Below, piece after piece: positions 24,145 to 32,283 of a DNA stretch of 64,000 nt. The position numbers were made by a program, and so were the translations under genes. A model generated the notes under the pieces. That model was not told the origin of the DNA. It did no database searches and saw only the letters and a list, made by a program, of their open reading frames with translations. The stretch is from positions 248,001 to 312,000 of the forward strand of contig CAVSME010000002.1 of the NCBI GenBank assembly GCA_963728985.1, in the 5' to 3' direction. This DNA is from DASXAI01 sp963728985. GTDB taxonomy: Bacteria > Actinomycetota > Acidimicrobiia > Acidimicrobiales > Ilumatobacteraceae. Each line of letters starts with the position of its first letter. The first letter of the stretch is position 1.

Positions 24145-25785
24145 TTACGTCTCGCCGGCGGGCGCCGCTGACTGCTCGGCGAGCATGGCGGCGTCGGTCT
24201 CCAGCACTCCCTCCGCCTCGGCGAAGGTGAGCGAGGCGATGCCGTCGAGCGGGCCCTCCACCGGCTCGCGCGCGTCGTGGGCCCGAGCGGGCAGGAACAG
24301 GAACACGACGATGGCGGCGACGGCGACGACGAGGGCGGCTACCAGGAGCGCGCCGCCGAAGGCGTCGACGAACTCGCCGCGGGCGGCGCCGGCCACGGCG
24401 TCGCCGAGTGTGCTGGGCAGCGTGGCCGCCGCCTGCACGGCACCAGCGACCGAGTCCTGCGCCTTCGTGATCACGTCGGCCGGCGCGCCGAGCGACGTCA
24501 GCGCGTCGGTGACGCCAGGTCGGTACGACGTGGCCAGGATCGAGCCGATGACGGCCACGCCCAGCGCACCGCCCATCTGGCGGGTGGTGTCGTTCATGGC
24601 CGACCCGACGCCCGCCTTGGCCGGCGGCAAGGAACCCATGATCGACTCCGTCGCCGGCGCCATCACGAGGCCCATGCCGCCCGAGAGCATGGCCATGGCC
24701 ACGAGGAGGTGCGGGTAGCCGTCAGTTGCCGGCACCCGTGAGGCCCAGAACATCCCCAGGGTCACGAGGGTGAGCCCGCAGCCCACCACGACCTTGGTAC
24801 CGACATGTTCGACGACGCGGGGTGCCAACGGAGCGACGACGAGCATCACGCACGCCATCGGCAGCATGCGGATGCCGGCCTCGAGAGCGGAGAAGCCGAG
24901 CACGGTCTGCAGGTACTGCGTGATGAGGAACATCGAGCCGTAGAGGGCGAAGAACGTCATCGTGATGGCGATGTTGGCCGCCGTGAACCGTCGGTTCTCG
25001 AAGAAGCGAACGTCGAGCATGGGGTGGTCGGTGTGCAGTTCCCAGGCCACGAACCCGGCCAGCACGAGCACCCCGGCGAAGAAGGCGATGACGACGCTGC
25101 TGTCCGTCCAGCCCTCGGTGGGCGCCTGGATGATGGCCCACAGCAGCAGGACGAGCCCGACGATGGAGAGCAGCGCGCCCACCGGGTCGAGGCGGGGGGC
25201 GCCGGGATCACGGGACTGCGGCAACAGCACGTAGCCGCCGATCAGCGCGGCGGCGCACACCGGGACGTTCACGAGGAACACCGAGCCCCACCAGAAGTGC
25301 TGCAGGAGGAAGCCGCCGATGACCGGCCCGATGGCGCCGCCACCGCCGGCGACGGCGGCCCACACCCCGATGGCCCGACCCCGCTCGCGCGGGTCGCGGA
25401 AGATGTTCGTGAGCAACGACAGGGTGGCGGGCATGATGAGCGCGGCGCCCACACCCATGATCGCCCGCGAGATGCCGAGCATGGCCGAGGTCGTGCTGAA
25501 CGTGGCCGACAGCGATCCGGTGCCGAAGATGACGAGGCCGATGGCGAGGAACGTCTTGCGCCCGAAGCGGTCACCGAGGGAGCCGGCGGTGAGGAGCAGG
25601 CCGGCGAACACGAGCGTGTAGCCGTCGACGATCCACTGCAGTTCGCTGGTGGACGCGTCGAGCTGCTGGCTGAGCGCCGGCAGGGCGACGTTCAGGATGG
25701 TGTTGTCGAGCGAGATGATGAGGAGGCTGGAGCACAGCACCGCCAGCGCCCACCAGCGCCGGCTGTAGACGGATTCGGACTCCAT
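24145..25785 (-). CDS. MFS drug exporter, DHA2 family (14 helices)
   Basis: 546 residues with about 14 hydrophobic helices. Motif D1 LDNTILNVALPAL in helix 1, the motif A loop GSLGDRFGRKTF between helices 2 and 3, and motif C GGGGAIGPVIGGFL in helix 5 identify an EmrB/QacA-type proton-coupled exporter. The cytoplasmic C-terminal tail of about 50 residues is acidic. Substrates are usually hydrophobic drugs or cations. No TetR or MarR regulator gene is adjacent. Confidence 0.93.
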   Translation of the reverse strand: MESESVYSRRWWALAVLCSSLLIISLDNTILNVALPALSQQLDASTSELQWIVDGYTLVFAGLLLTAGSLGDRFGRKTFLAIGLVIFGTGSLSATFSTTSAMLGISRAIMGVGAALIMPATLSLLTNIFRDPRERGRAIGVWAAVAGGGGAIGPVIGGFLLQHFWWGSVFLVNVPVCAAALIGGYVLLPQSRDPGAPRLDPVGALLSIVGLVLLLWAIIQAPTEGWTDSSVVIAFFAGVLVLAGFVAWELHTDHPMLDVRFFENRRFTAANIAITMTFFALYGSMFLITQYLQTVLGFSALEAGIRMLPMACVMLVVAPLAPRVVEHVGTKVVVGCGLTLVTLGMFWASRVPATDGYPHLLVAMAMLSGGMGLVMAPATESIMGSLPPAKAGVGSAMNDTTRQMGGALGVAVIGSILATSYRPGVTDALTSLGAPADVITKAQDSVAGAVQAAATLPSTLGDAVAGAARGEFVDAFGGALLVAALVVAVAAIVVFLFLPARAHDAREPVEGPLDGIASLTFAEAEGVLETDAAMLAEQSAAPAGET

Positions 25786-25869
25786 GGGATCCCTTCGCCG
25801 GGGTTGTCGCGACGTTACCCAGCGGTGGCGAGCAATACGAAACTGTGGCGTCGCGGAATCTTGGGGCCG

Positions 25870-26691
25870 TCAGCGGGCGCGGGCGAACTCGTAGAAGGCG
25901 ATGGCGGCGGCATGTCCGATGTTGAGCGAGTCGACCCCCGGACGGAGCGCGATCCGGGCTCGATGATCGGCGGCGGTGAGGGCCTGCTCGCTCAGACCGG
26001 GGCCCTCTGCGCCGAGGAGCAGGGCGACGGCGCCCGGTCGGCACCGGGACGCGACGAGGTCGATCGGGTCGGCGTCGCGCGCCGGCGTGAGGGCGACCAC
26101 GGCGAAGCCGGCCCGGCGGATGTCGTCCAGCGCGCCCGGCCACCCGTCGGCGCGTGTGAACGGGATGTGGAGGATCTCGCCCATCGACACGCGGACGCAC
26201 CGGCGGTAGAGCGGGTCGGCGCACGTGGGGTCGAGCACGAGGCCGTCGATGCCGAGGGCGGCGGCGCTGCGGGCGATGGCGCCGAGGTTCTCGTGGTCGT
26301 TCACGCCTTCGAGGACGGCGATCGTGCGGGCGTGGGCAAGCACGGCGGCGAGGGACAGCAACGGGAGGCGGGAGGCCACGGCGACGGCCCCGCGATGGAT
26401 GTCGAACCCGGCCACGGCGGCCATCGTCGGCGCTTCGGCGACGAGGACGTCGACGTCGAGGGGATCCAGCACGGACGCGAGGACGGCGGCCTTGGCCGCC
26501 GTGACCAGCACCGACCGCAGCGGGTACGGGGATGCCGCCGCCCGCCCGATGGCGGTCACGCCCTCCACCACGAAGGTGCCCGTCGCCCCCTCGACCCGTC
26601 GTCGGTGGTCGGCGTCGGTCAGGGCCGAATACGGGACGAGGCGCGGATCATCGGGGTCGTCGACCGTCGTGAACCGAGCCACGCCAGGCAT
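25870..26691 (-). CDS. TrmH/SpoU-family RNA 2'-O-methyltransferase
   Basis: 273 residues from ATG 26691. The longer frame to 26760 would overlap the divergent alkB-like gene. An N-terminal L30e-like substrate domain (VEGATGTFVVEGVTAIGRA) precedes the knotted SPOUT domain with motif 1 VLEGVNDHENLGAIARSAAAL, motif 2 ALLLGAEGPGLS and motif 3 SLNIGHAAAIAFYE. The motifs bind S-adenosylmethionine in the trefoil knot. The usual motif 3 is SLNVsvAaaIaLYE, so the GHA here is a mild variation. The target is an rRNA or tRNA ribose. Confidence 0.92.
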   Translation of the reverse strand: MPGVARFTTVDDPDDPRLVPYSALTDADHRRRVEGATGTFVVEGVTAIGRAAASPYPLRSVLVTAAKAAVLASVLDPLDVDVLVAEAPTMAAVAGFDIHRGAVAVASRLPLLSLAAVLAHARTIAVLEGVNDHENLGAIARSAAALGIDGLVLDPTCADPLYRRCVRVSMGEILHIPFTRADGWPGALDDIRRAGFAVVALTPARDADPIDLVASRCRPGAVALLLGAEGPGLSEQALTAADHRARIALRPGVDSLNIGHAAAIAFYEFARAR

Positions 26692-26704
26692 CCTGGCAAT
26701 CCCC

Positions 26705-26734
26705 TTGACGGCGGTCCACGCTGGGGACCAAGAT
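26705..26734 (+). promoter_or_regulatory. Promoter of the alkB-like gene (leaderless)
   Basis: -35 TTGACG (26705-26710), an 18-bp spacer and -10 CAAGAT (26729-26734) are followed only 7 nt later by ATG 26742. Transcription would begin at or next to the start codon, giving a leaderless mRNA. No Shine-Dalgarno sequence is present. Confidence 0.55.
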
Positions 26735-26741
26735 CGAACAC

Positions 26742-27545
26742 ATGTTCGCAACCGCCGCACCCATGGATCGCACCGGCTCCGTCACCACCTTCGCCGACGG
26801 CGGCGTCGACCTCCTGCCCTGGGAGGTCTCCTGGCAGGCATCGCTGTTCGGGCTGGACCCGCCCACGGTCGACCGCGCCTTCGCCGGGCTGGAGCGCCAC
26901 CCGCTCGACGAGACGTCGTGGGTGGATCACCTGCCCCGCTGGCTCGGCGGCTCGGACCAGGTGTTCGCCGAGCTGGTGGCCCGCACGCCGTGGCGCCAGC
27001 GCCGAGTGCCGATGTACGAGCGGATGGTGGACGAGCCCCGGCTCACCTGGTGGTGGACGGAAGACGACGGACGGGGGGCGCTGCCGCTGCCGGTCCTGGC
27101 CGAGATGGCCGATGTGCTGGTCGAGCGGTACGAGCGGCCCTTCGACAGCATCGGTTTGAACTTCTACCGGGACGGACGCGACAGCGTGGCGTGGCACGGC
27201 GACCGGGTGCGCCACCACCAGTGCGACCCCCTCGTCGTCATCGTCAGCGTGGGCGCACCCCGGCCGTTCCTCCTGCGGCCGCGGGGCGGCGGCTCGTCGT
27301 TGCCGTACCTGCTGGGTCAGGGCGACCTCCTGGTCATGGGCGGCGCCATCCAGCACGACTGGGAGCACTGCGTGCCGAAGGTGGCGGCCGCCGGGCCGCG
27401 GATCAGCATCACCTTCCGCCACGGGGCGCCAGCAGCCGCGCGCGCAGGATCGTCAACAAGCCGCAACGAGGTCAGCGAGAACCGCTGGCACGATGCCCGT
27501 GGGGTTCGGGTGCGTGAGCATCCGGCCGGGACAGAAGCCTCGTGA
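26742..27545 (+). CDS. alkB: AlkB-like 2-oxoglutarate/Fe(II) dioxygenase
   Basis: 267 residues. The double-stranded beta-helix contains the iron ligands H-x-D in VAWHGDRV and the distal His in GGAIQHDWEHCVPK, with RISITFRH supplying the 2-oxoglutarate-binding Arg. GLNFYRDGRDSVAWHGD is the classical AlkB nucleotide-recognition-lid neighbour. The enzyme removes 1-methyladenine and 3-methylcytosine lesions by oxidative demethylation. The C-terminal 35 residues after the fold are low-complexity. A 32-codon membrane peptide gene overlaps its stop. No ada/alkA genes are near. Confidence 0.92.
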   Translation: MFATAAPMDRTGSVTTFADGGVDLLPWEVSWQASLFGLDPPTVDRAFAGLERHPLDETSWVDHLPRWLGGSDQVFAELVARTPWRQRRVPMYERMVDEPRLTWWWTEDDGRGALPLPVLAEMADVLVERYERPFDSIGLNFYRDGRDSVAWHGDRVRHHQCDPLVVIVSVGAPRPFLLRPRGGGSSLPYLLGQGDLLVMGGAIQHDWEHCVPKVAAAGPRISITFRHGAPAAARAGSSTSRNEVSENRWHDARGVRVREHPAGTEAS

Positions 27546-27640
27546 TCACCTGGGTGGTCGATGGCGCCGCTGTGGTGGCAGCGGTGGTCATGGTCGTCCT
27601 GATCGCGGCGGCAGTGCTCGCCGGTTTCGGCGAGCGCTGA
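27542..27640 (+). CDS. 32-residue single-helix membrane peptide
   Basis: GTG 27542 overlaps the alkB stop in a GTGA arrangement and leads into 32 codons ending at TGA 27640. The product starts VITWVVDGAAVVAAVV and stays hydrophobic up to a short GFGER tail, one membrane-spanning helix. Stop-start coupling and the uninterrupted hydrophobicity favour a real small protein. In GC-rich DNA, Val/Ala-rich frames also arise by chance, so confidence is moderate. Confidence 0.45.
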   Translation: MITWVVDGAAVVAAVVMVVLIAAAVLAGFGER

Positions 27641-27698
27641 TCGGTTCCGGCTGGATGCTCCACCTCCCGCCGGCGGTACGACGACCTACGCTGACGCC

Positions 27699-28919
27699 GT
27701 GCTGTCGCGAGTCGTGGTGGTCGGCGCTTCACTGGCCGGTCTCCGAGCGGCGGAGACCCTCCGAGCCGAGGGCTACGGCGGCTCGCTGATCCTCGTCGGT
27801 GCCGAGTCGCACCTGCCCTACGACCGGCCGCCCCTGTCGAAGAAGCTGCTGGCCGGCCAGCTCGACGTCGAGCGGGCCCACCTCCGACGCGAGACCGAAT
27901 ACGGCGACCTCGACCTCGACCTCCGCCTCGGCCAGCGGGCCACCGCACTCGACACGGCGGTCCGCGAGGTGGAGCTGGCCGACGGCACCCGTGTGCCCTA
28001 CGACGGGCTCGTCATCGCCACCGGCGCCGCACCGCGCCAGTTGCCCGGCCAGCCGGCGCTCGACGGGGTGTTCGTGCTGCGCACGCTGGACGACTCGCTG
28101 GCCCTGCGGGCGGCGTTCGATGCCGGGCCGCGTCGGGTGGTCGTGGTCGGCGCCGGCTTCATCGGCGCCGAGGTGGCGGCCACCGCCCGCGGCAAGGGCT
28201 TGGCCGTCACCATGGTGGAGGCGCTGGCGGCGCCGCTCGAGCGCGCCCTGGGGCCGGAGATCGGCGCCGTCTTCGCCGACCTGCATCGCGACCACGATGT
28301 CGACGTTCGCCTCGGTGTCGGGGTGGCGGCGCTGGAGGGCGACGGGCGCGTCGAGCGCGTCCGCCTGAGCGACGGCGAGGTGGTCGAGGCCGACGTCGTG
28401 GTGGTCGGCATCGGCGTCGCTCCGGTCACCGACTGGCTGGCCGGCAGCGGGCTGGAGCTGCGTGACGGCGTGGTGGCCGACTCCGGTCTGGCCGCCGGTC
28501 CGCCCGGTGTCTTCGCCGCCGGGGACGTGGTGCGCTGGCACCACGAGCTGCTCGGCGAGGAGGTGCGCCTCGAGCACTGGACGAATGCCGCCGAGCAGGG
28601 CGCCGCCGCCGCCCGCAACCTGCTGGTGACGATGGCGGGCGGCGAGGCCACCGCGTACCAGGCGGTGCCGTTCTTCTGGAGCGACCAGTACGACGCCCGG
28701 ATCCAGTGCCTCGGCCGGCCCGATCCGGCCGACGACGTCGAGGTGGTGCACGGGTCGCTGGCCGAGCGCCGGTTCGTCGCCCTCTACGGGCGCCACGGTC
28801 GGCTGCGGGGCGTGCTCGGCGTGAGCCTGCCCAAGCACGTGATGCCCTACCGGGCCCTGCTCGGTAGGTCGGTGAGCTGGGACGATGCCCTCGCTCACGC
28901 TCGCGCTGCGGAAGGTTGA
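27699..28919 (+). CDS. FAD-dependent pyridine nucleotide-disulfide oxidoreductase (ferredoxin/rubredoxin reductase type)
   Basis: 406 residues from GTG 27699. FAD-binding VVVVGASLAGLRAAETLR, the second Rossmann motif RRVVVVGAGFIGAEVAATARG for NAD(P)H and the flavin motif GVFAAGDVVRWHH place it with the ferredoxin reductases of oxygenase systems (BphA4, CamA, RubB-like). YDRPPLSKKLL near residue 40 is typical. There is no redox CxxC. It feeds electrons from NAD(P)H to a ferredoxin or rubredoxin, and none is encoded next to it. Its TGA stop falls inside the left arm of the HAIR palindrome of lon. Confidence 0.92.
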   Translation: MLSRVVVVGASLAGLRAAETLRAEGYGGSLILVGAESHLPYDRPPLSKKLLAGQLDVERAHLRRETEYGDLDLDLRLGQRATALDTAVREVELADGTRVPYDGLVIATGAAPRQLPGQPALDGVFVLRTLDDSLALRAAFDAGPRRVVVVGAGFIGAEVAATARGKGLAVTMVEALAAPLERALGPEIGAVFADLHRDHDVDVRLGVGVAALEGDGRVERVRLSDGEVVEADVVVVGIGVAPVTDWLAGSGLELRDGVVADSGLAAGPPGVFAAGDVVRWHHELLGEEVRLEHWTNAAEQGAAAARNLLVTMAGGEATAYQAVPFFWSDQYDARIQCLGRPDPADDVEVVHGSLAERRFVALYGRHGRLRGVLGVSLPKHVMPYRALLGRSVSWDDALAHARAAEG

Positions 28920-28935
28920 GTGTCACACACTCAAG
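28915..28935 (+). promoter_or_regulatory. HAIR-like HspR operator upstream of lon
   Basis: GTTGAGT (28915-28921), 7-nt spacer, ACTCAAG (28929-28935) matches the HAIR consensus CTTGAGT-N7-ACTCAAG at 13 of 14 positions. HspR binds this site in front of dnaK, clpB and lon in Streptomyces. The left arm contains the stop codon of the reductase gene. Confidence 0.85.
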
Positions 28936-28940
28936 GTCGG

Positions 28941-28968
28941 TTGCAAACTGCAAGTGCGGCCGTATCCT
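28941..28968 (+). promoter_or_regulatory. lon promoter (leaderless)
   Basis: -35 TTGCAA (28941-28946), 16-bp spacer and -10 TATCCT (28963-28968) lie just after the HAIR element and 6 nt before ATG 28975. The start of transcription should coincide with the start codon. No Shine-Dalgarno is visible upstream of the ATG. Confidence 0.6.
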
Positions 28969-28974
28969 GCCGCC

Positions 28975-31314
28975 ATGGCCGATACCGACACCACCGCTCT
29001 GGCCCTCCCCGTCGTGCCCCTGCCCGACGGCGTCGTCTTCCCCGGCACCGTGGTCACCCTCGCCCTCGAGAGCGAGGAGGCCCGCACCGCCATCGCCGCC
29101 GCCACCGGCGGGACCGATCGCCGGGTGCTCCTCGTGCCCGAGGTCGAGGGGCGCATGGCCCACGTGGGTGTCATCGCGCTGGTCGAGAACGCCGGCGAGC
29201 TCCCTGGTGGGGGTTCCGCCGCCATCATCCGCGGGCTGCAGCGAGCCCGCCTGGGTGCGGGCGTGGTCACGGAGCGGTCGGGCCTCTGGGTCCAGGCCGA
29301 GCCGGTGCCCGACGCCCGGCCCAGCGTGCGCATCGAGGCCCTCGGCCGTGAGCTGAGGGTCGTCCTCGAGGAGGTCGCCGAGGTCCGCCGGTCACGGCGC
29401 CTGCCCGAGATCCTCCGCACCGTCACCGACCCCGGCGCGCTGGCCGACGCCGCCACGTCGTGGGCCGAAGCCTCCACCGACCACAAGCTGACGATCCTGG
29501 AGGCCACCGAGCTCGGGGTGCGCGTCGAGCTGGTGCTGGAGTGGGCCAAGCAGCTCCTCGCCGAGCTGCAGGTGACCGAGCGCATCCGCCAGGACGTCAC
29601 CGAGGGCATGGAGAAGCAGCAGCGGGACTTCCTGCTGCGCCAGCAGCTCGCCGCCATCCGCAAGGAGCTGGGCGAGGGGGACGAGGACGGGGGCGACGAC
29701 TACCGCGCCCGGGCTGCCGCCCTGCCACTGCCCGACGCGGTGCGCACCGCTGTCGACAAGGAGATCGAGCGGCTGGAGCGCTCCGGCCAGCAGAACCCCG
29801 AGCAGGGCTGGATCCGCACCTGGCTGGACCGGGTGCTCGGCCTGCCGTGGGGCACCACCACCGAGGACAACCTCGACCTCACGGCCGCCCGTGAGGTGCT
29901 CGACGCCGACCACTACGGCCTGAGCGACGTGAAGGACCGGATCATCGAGTTCCTGGCCGTCCGCAAGCTCCGGGCCGAGCGTGACGTCGCCGACGAGGTG
30001 TCCGAGGACGCGCCCGTCACCAGCCGCCGCGGCGTGGGCGCCATCGTCGCCCTCGTGGGCCCGCCGGGAGTGGGCAAGACCAGCCTCGGCGAGTCCGTCG
30101 CCCGGGCCATGGGGCGCAAGTTCGTGCGCGTCTCGCTCGGCGGGATCCGCGACGAGGCCGAGATCCGGGGCCACCGCCGTACCTACGTCGGGTCGCAGCC
30201 CGGCCGCATCGTGCGGGCCATCACCGAGGCCGGGTCGATGAACCCGGTCGTGCTGCTCGACGAGGTCGACAAGCTGTCGTCGGGTGGCTGGTCGGGCGAT
30301 CCCGCCGCCGCCCTGCTCGAGGTGCTCGACCCGGCGCAGAACCACACGTTCCGGGATCACTACATGGAGGTCGACCTCGACTTGTCCGACGTGGTCTTCC
30401 TGGCCACCGCCAACATGGCCGAGACCATCCCCGGCCCGTTGCTGGACCGCATGGAGTTCGTGCGCCTCGACGGCTACACCGAGGACGAGAAGGTCTTCAT
30501 CGCCCGCTCCCACCTGCTGCCGCGGGTGCTGAAGCAGGCCGGCCTGCGGCCCGACGAGGTCGAGCTGCACGACGACGCCCTGCGCCTGGTGGTCACTGAC
30601 CACACGCGGGAGGCCGGCGTCCGTGGTCTCGAGCGGGAGCTGGGCAAGGCCGCCCGCAAGGTGGCCACCAAGGTGGCCAGCGACCCGTCGATCGTGCCGG
30701 TGCACATCGGTCCCGCCGATGTCACCACGTACCTCGGTCGCCAGAAGTTCTTCGCCGAGGCCGCCGAGCGGACGTCCGTTCCCGGCGTGGCCACCGGCCT
30801 CGCGGTGACCGGGACCGGCGGCGATGTCCTGTTCATCGAGGCATCGGCGTCGGAGGGCGAGCCCTCACTGACCCTGACGGGCCAGCTCGGCGACGTCATG
30901 AAGGAGTCGGCGCAGATCGCCCTCTCCTACGTGCGCTCGCACGCCGGTCTGCTGGGCGTCGAGGGCACCGACCTCGCTCGCCGCTTCCACGTGCACGTCC
31001 CTGCCGGGGCCGTGCCCAAGGACGGGCCGTCGGCCGGCGTCACCATGACGACGGCGCTGGTGTCACTGCTCACCAACCGGCCGGTGAAATCCACGATCGG
31101 CATGACCGGTGAGGTCACCTTGCAGGGCAAGGTGCTCCCCATCGGCGGCGTGAAGCAGAAGGTGCTGGCCGCTCACCGGGCGGGGCTCACCGAGGTGATC
31201 CTGCCCAAGCGCAACGGCGCCGACCTGGACGACGTGCCCGAGCGGGTTCGTGACGAGATGACGTTCCACCTCGCCGACACCGTCGACGACGTCCTGGCCC
31301 ACGCCTTCGCCTGA
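28975..31314 (+). CDS. lon: ATP-dependent protease Lon (LonA)
   Basis: 779 residues from ATG 28975; in-frame upstream codons are excluded because they precede the promoter. The N-terminal LON substrate domain (LPVVPLPDGVVFPGTVVTLAL) is followed by a helical linker with RDFLLRQQLAAIRKELGE. The AAA+ module has Walker A GPPGVGKTS and Walker B VVLLDEVDK. The protease domain has the Ser-Lys dyad: Ser686 in PKDGPSAG and Lys729 in PIGGVKQKVL. It forms a hexamer and degrades misfolded and regulatory proteins in the cytoplasm. Heat-shock control by HspR is indicated by the HAIR site. Confidence 0.97.
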   Translation: MADTDTTALALPVVPLPDGVVFPGTVVTLALESEEARTAIAAATGGTDRRVLLVPEVEGRMAHVGVIALVENAGELPGGGSAAIIRGLQRARLGAGVVTERSGLWVQAEPVPDARPSVRIEALGRELRVVLEEVAEVRRSRRLPEILRTVTDPGALADAATSWAEASTDHKLTILEATELGVRVELVLEWAKQLLAELQVTERIRQDVTEGMEKQQRDFLLRQQLAAIRKELGEGDEDGGDDYRARAAALPLPDAVRTAVDKEIERLERSGQQNPEQGWIRTWLDRVLGLPWGTTTEDNLDLTAAREVLDADHYGLSDVKDRIIEFLAVRKLRAERDVADEVSEDAPVTSRRGVGAIVALVGPPGVGKTSLGESVARAMGRKFVRVSLGGIRDEAEIRGHRRTYVGSQPGRIVRAITEAGSMNPVVLLDEVDKLSSGGWSGDPAAALLEVLDPAQNHTFRDHYMEVDLDLSDVVFLATANMAETIPGPLLDRMEFVRLDGYTEDEKVFIARSHLLPRVLKQAGLRPDEVELHDDALRLVVTDHTREAGVRGLERELGKAARKVATKVASDPSIVPVHIGPADVTTYLGRQKFFAEAAERTSVPGVATGLAVTGTGGDVLFIEASASEGEPSLTLTGQLGDVMKESAQIALSYVRSHAGLLGVEGTDLARRFHVHVPAGAVPKDGPSAGVTMTTALVSLLTNRPVKSTIGMTGEVTLQGKVLPIGGVKQKVLAAHRAGLTEVILPKRNGADLDDVPERVRDEMTFHLADTVDDVLAHAFA

Positions 31315-31389
31315 GAATCCGCGGAGTCGTTCGGCTCCGGATGTATCTGTAGGAGGGCCGGGGTCTCTACCTCGTACCCCCCTGTGGGC

Positions 31390-31430
31390 AAGGCCGCCGG
31401 TTGGTACTCGGGAGCCGACCGGCGGCCTTT
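31390..31430 (+). terminator. Rho-independent terminator after lon
   Basis: AAGGCCGCCGGT (31390-31401) pairs perfectly with ACCGGCGGCCTT (31418-31429) around a 16-nt loop, followed by TTT. Twelve GC-rich base pairs with A/T flanks make a convincing terminator 75 bp after the lon stop. Confidence 0.85.
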
Positions 31431-31472
31431 CCCTCGGAGCAGCCTCGTGACTCGCGGCCTACCATCCCGATC

Positions 31473-31913
31473 ATGAGCCGCCCCGACCCTGAGCGCCTTG
31501 CTGTCTGGCGGTCGTTCCTCGAAGCCCATGCCGCCATCACCCAGACCCTGGCGGCCGAGCTGGAGGCCGAGCGGTCGTTGCCCCTCGGCTGGTACGACGT
31601 GCTGCTCACCCTGCACGAGGCGGGCGGGCGCCTGCGGATGCACGAGCTCGCCGGGCGCCTGCTCGTCAACAAGAGCAGCCTCACCCGCCTCATCGATCGC
31701 ATGACCGAGGCCGGCTACGTGGACCGGGAGCCCTGCCTGGAAGACGGCCGGGGCCAGTACGCCGTCCTCACCCGGGAAGGGCGCGAGACCCTGCGGCGCT
31801 CAGCGCCGACCCACCTGCGCGGCGTGCAAGAGCACTTCGCCCAGTACCTGACCGATTCCGACGTCGTGGCGCTGGCCCGGGTCTTCGGCAAGCTCGTCGG
31901 CGTCGAGCGCTGA
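31473..31913 (+). CDS. MarR-family transcriptional regulator
   Basis: 146 residues from ATG 31473. A -10-like TACCAT ends about 7 nt before it, so the mRNA may be leaderless. The core LPLGWYDVLLTLHEAGGRLRMHELAGRLLVNKSSLTRLIDRMTEAGYVDREP is a MarR winged helix, with recognition helix NKSSLTRLIDRM and wing CLEDGRGQYAVLT. It probably senses a small phenolic or lipid ligand. It is followed 12 bp later by a small membrane protein gene that it may control. Confidence 0.92.
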   Translation: MSRPDPERLAVWRSFLEAHAAITQTLAAELEAERSLPLGWYDVLLTLHEAGGRLRMHELAGRLLVNKSSLTRLIDRMTEAGYVDREPCLEDGRGQYAVLTREGRETLRRSAPTHLRGVQEHFAQYLTDSDVVALARVFGKLVGVER

Positions 31914-31925
31914 TCGGGGCCGGAC

Positions 31926-32186
31926 ATGGGGGCCGGCACGATGCTCAAGGTCATCGGGACCACGCTGCTGGCGGCCATCCCGTTGGCGCTGTCGATGTGG
32001 GCCCTGCTCGATGCCGCCCGGCGGCCCGAGTGGGCGTTCGCCCTGGCCCGGCGCAGCCGCACCGTCTGGGTGGCCTCCACCGGCATCGGCATCCTGTTCT
32101 GCGGGCCCGGCGTGGTCGTGGCCCTCTGGTACCTCGTCAAGGTGCGCCCCGGCGTGGCCGCCGCCGAGGCGGGCCGGATCACGTGA
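31926..32186 (+). CDS. Small two-helix membrane protein (DUF2516-like)
   Basis: 86 residues with helices at about 8-27 (VIGTTLLAAIPLALSMWALL) and 47-71 (VWVASTGIGILFCGPGVVVALWY). The segment DAARRPEWAFALARRSRTVW between them resembles the actinobacterial DUF2516 family, whose function is unknown. It lies 12 bp after the MarR gene and is likely co-transcribed. Its TGA stop is the beginning of the dispersed repeat copy at 32180. Confidence 0.7.
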   Translation: MGAGTMLKVIGTTLLAAIPLALSMWALLDAARRPEWAFALARRSRTVWVASTGIGILFCGPGVVVALWYLVKVRPGVAAAEAGRIT

Positions 32187-32268
32187 CTTTGGCCGGCCTT
32201 CGGCCGGCACCCGCTGTGCTTCGGACAATGCCACCAGCGTTCGCCCCTGCCGCCGCACTGCGGCGGCA
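32180..32268 (+). repeat. Dispersed two-hairpin intergenic repeat, copy B
   Basis: Begins with CACGTGA (containing the upstream stop), then hairpin 1 GGCCGGCC-TTC-GGCCGGC, the conserved core CGCTGTGCTTCGGACAAT and hairpin 2 GCCGCCGC-ACT-GCGGCGGC. About 55 bases align closely with the reverse complement of the copy at 36890-36974. Read on the plus strand it follows a gene end and faces the 3' end of fadD. Confidence 0.75.
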
Positions 32269-32283
32269 CTCGGCCGCGCGTCA

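Noticed and set aside
24805..27159. A 784-codon plus-strand open frame opposite the MFS and methyltransferase genes.
   Set aside because: His/Arg/Gly-rich shadow; both opposite genes have full family motifs.
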